Shown here in pieces: positions 63,230 to 64,000 of a DNA stretch of 64,000 bases. This DNA comes from Bacteroidia bacterium (GTDB lineage Bacteria > Bacteroidota > Bacteroidia > CAIKAF01). The position numbers and the translations under genes are program-made. Below the pieces are notes generated by a model. It saw nothing but the letters and a program-made list of their open reading frames with translations, was not told the origin of the DNA and did not search any database. The stretch is taken from assembly GCA_030427255.1 (NCBI GenBank), contig JAUHWY010000001.1:174141-238140 (forward strand), read 5' to 3'. Each line of letters opens with the position of its first letter. The first letter of the stretch is position 1.

Positions 63230-63889
63230 TTATCCTTGCTGTGCACTGCGGTAATCGGCCAAGAACTTTTCCAGTCCTTGGTCGGTTAAGGGATGCTTAA
63301 GCAAAGATAAAATAGGAGCCAAAGGACAGGTAACTACATCGGCACCCAGTTCGGCACAGCGCACAATATGCATGGCATGACGAATACTGGCAGCCAAAAC
63401 TTCCGTTTTGAATCCGTAGTTGTCATAAATCTGCACAATTTGTCCAATGAGCTCAATGCCATCTGTCGAAACATCATCCAAACGGCCAAGAAATGGAGAT
63501 ACATAGCTTGCTCCGGCTTTTGCAGCCAATAGAGCCTGACCTGCCGAAAAAACTAAAGTGCAATTGGTTTTGATTCCTTTGTCGCTAAAGTACCTGAGGG
63601 CTTTTACACCGTCTTGAATCATGGGTACTTTTACTACAATTTGAGGATGCAAGTCAGCCAATGCTTCTCCCTCCTTTACCATTTCTTCGAAGGTGGTGCT
63701 GATTACCTCAGCACTAACATCGCCATCCACTATTGAGCAAATGTCTAAATAGTGTTTTTTGATGTTTTCTTCTCCTGAAATGCCTTCCTTGGCCATAAGC
63801 GAGGGATTCGTAGTTACTCCATCCAATACGCCTAAGGCTTGTGCTTCCCGAATTTGATCCAAATTGGCTGTGTCAATAAAGAATTTCAT
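63230..63889 (-). CDS. Transaldolase / fructose-6-phosphate aldolase family protein
   Basis: 219-residue enzyme of the small transaldolase (TalB-like/FSA) group, transferring dihydroxyacetone units in the pentose phosphate pathway. [33 protein letters not shown] near 24, the Schiff-base lysine in [11 protein letters not shown] near 86, and [17 protein letters not shown] near 131 are diagnostic. 63890-64000 is the upstream region: AT-rich, no exact TAnnTTTG seen, and no gene. Confidence 0.93.
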   Translation of the reverse strand: MKFFIDTANLDQIREAQALGVLDGVTTNPSLMAKEGISGEENIKKHYLDICSIVDGDVSAEVISTTFEEMVKEGEALADLHPQIVVKVPMIQDGVKALRYFSDKGIKTNCTLVFSAGQALLAAKAGASYVSPFLGRLDDVSTDGIELIGQIVQIYDNYGFKTEVLAASIRHAMHIVRCAELGADVVTCPLAPILSLLKHPLTDQGLEKFLADYRSAQQG

Positions 63890-64000
63890 GTGGTTGTGTA
63901 ATTGTACCGTGAAATCAGCGTTCGGAAAACATTATGGTAATGTAAGAAAAATGTTACCGATACTGCAAGCTTCCCGGCTATTTTTAATTAAAAAAAGGTC

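Overview
The window is chromosomal DNA from a member of the Bacteroidota, most likely a Flavobacteriales-type organism. The evidence is a complete type IX secretion/gliding core (porP-gldKLMN), several secreted proteins with the type IX C-terminal sorting domain, the rpmG-DUF4295-ftsY arrangement, the Bacteroidota-style SUF order, and many -7 boxes of the form TAnnTTTG. Nearly all genes are recognisable housekeeping or envelope genes. I see no prophage, insertion sequence, CRISPR array, rRNA operon or replication origin.

Layout. 1-5802: SUF iron-sulphur assembly operon (sufA-like 3' part, sufB, sufC, sufD, sufS, sufE, DUF59/sufT-like). 6169-9876: topA and a degenerate ureohydrolase. 10020-15884: porP/sprF-like gene and gldK, gldL, gldM, gldN, closed by a strong terminator. 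16145-17771: sugar epimerase-like and CmcI-like methyltransferase pair. 17768-31027: mixed block with an FG-GAP secreted protein, purL, an alpha/beta hydrolase, a DAACS symporter, aroC, a degenerate metallo-beta-lactamase-fold protein, a retropepsin-like protein, a PyrR-like phosphoribosyltransferase, a GT2 glycosyltransferase, a degenerate lipid-kinase-like protein and a beta-propeller secreted protein. 31052-38163: comEC, a sialidase-like secreted protein, a penicillin acylase and a lipoprotein. 38292-40975: rpmG, DUF4295, ftsY, rimO. 41175-46606: cyclophilin, fused E1 alpha/beta dehydrogenase, a CxxC protein, comB-like, gcvT. 46768-53922: secreted endonuclease, lipoprotein, subtilase, priA, pfkA. 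54070-63889: tRNA-Pro(CGG), guaB, three periplasmic folding factors, moxR, hpt, adk, a YrdC/Sua5-family gene and a transaldolase.

The most interesting signal is not a protein. Eight GC-rich elements of about 130-230 bp (called E1-E8 here) lie in intergenic gaps on both strands. Each has a long inner stem of about 15-33 bp whose sequence differs completely between copies while pairing is kept. In most copies the stem carries a near-invariant apex, GAGGAGG - short hairpin - ACCCCGCA. Recurrent edge motifs (GGATnGAnCGG and AAGCCCGG) and a C-run followed by an A-run mark the outside. This is visible compensatory covariation and points to a dispersed structured RNA or single-strand DNA element family. 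From memory, similar GC-rich elements with an AGCGGAAAGCCCG-like edge occur in other Bacteroidota genomes, but I cannot name a described family or confirm one here.

A secondary theme is proteins that keep an enzyme fold but have lost the catalytic residues: the ureohydrolase next to the type IX operon, the metallo-beta-lactamase-like protein, and the diacylglycerol-kinase-like protein.
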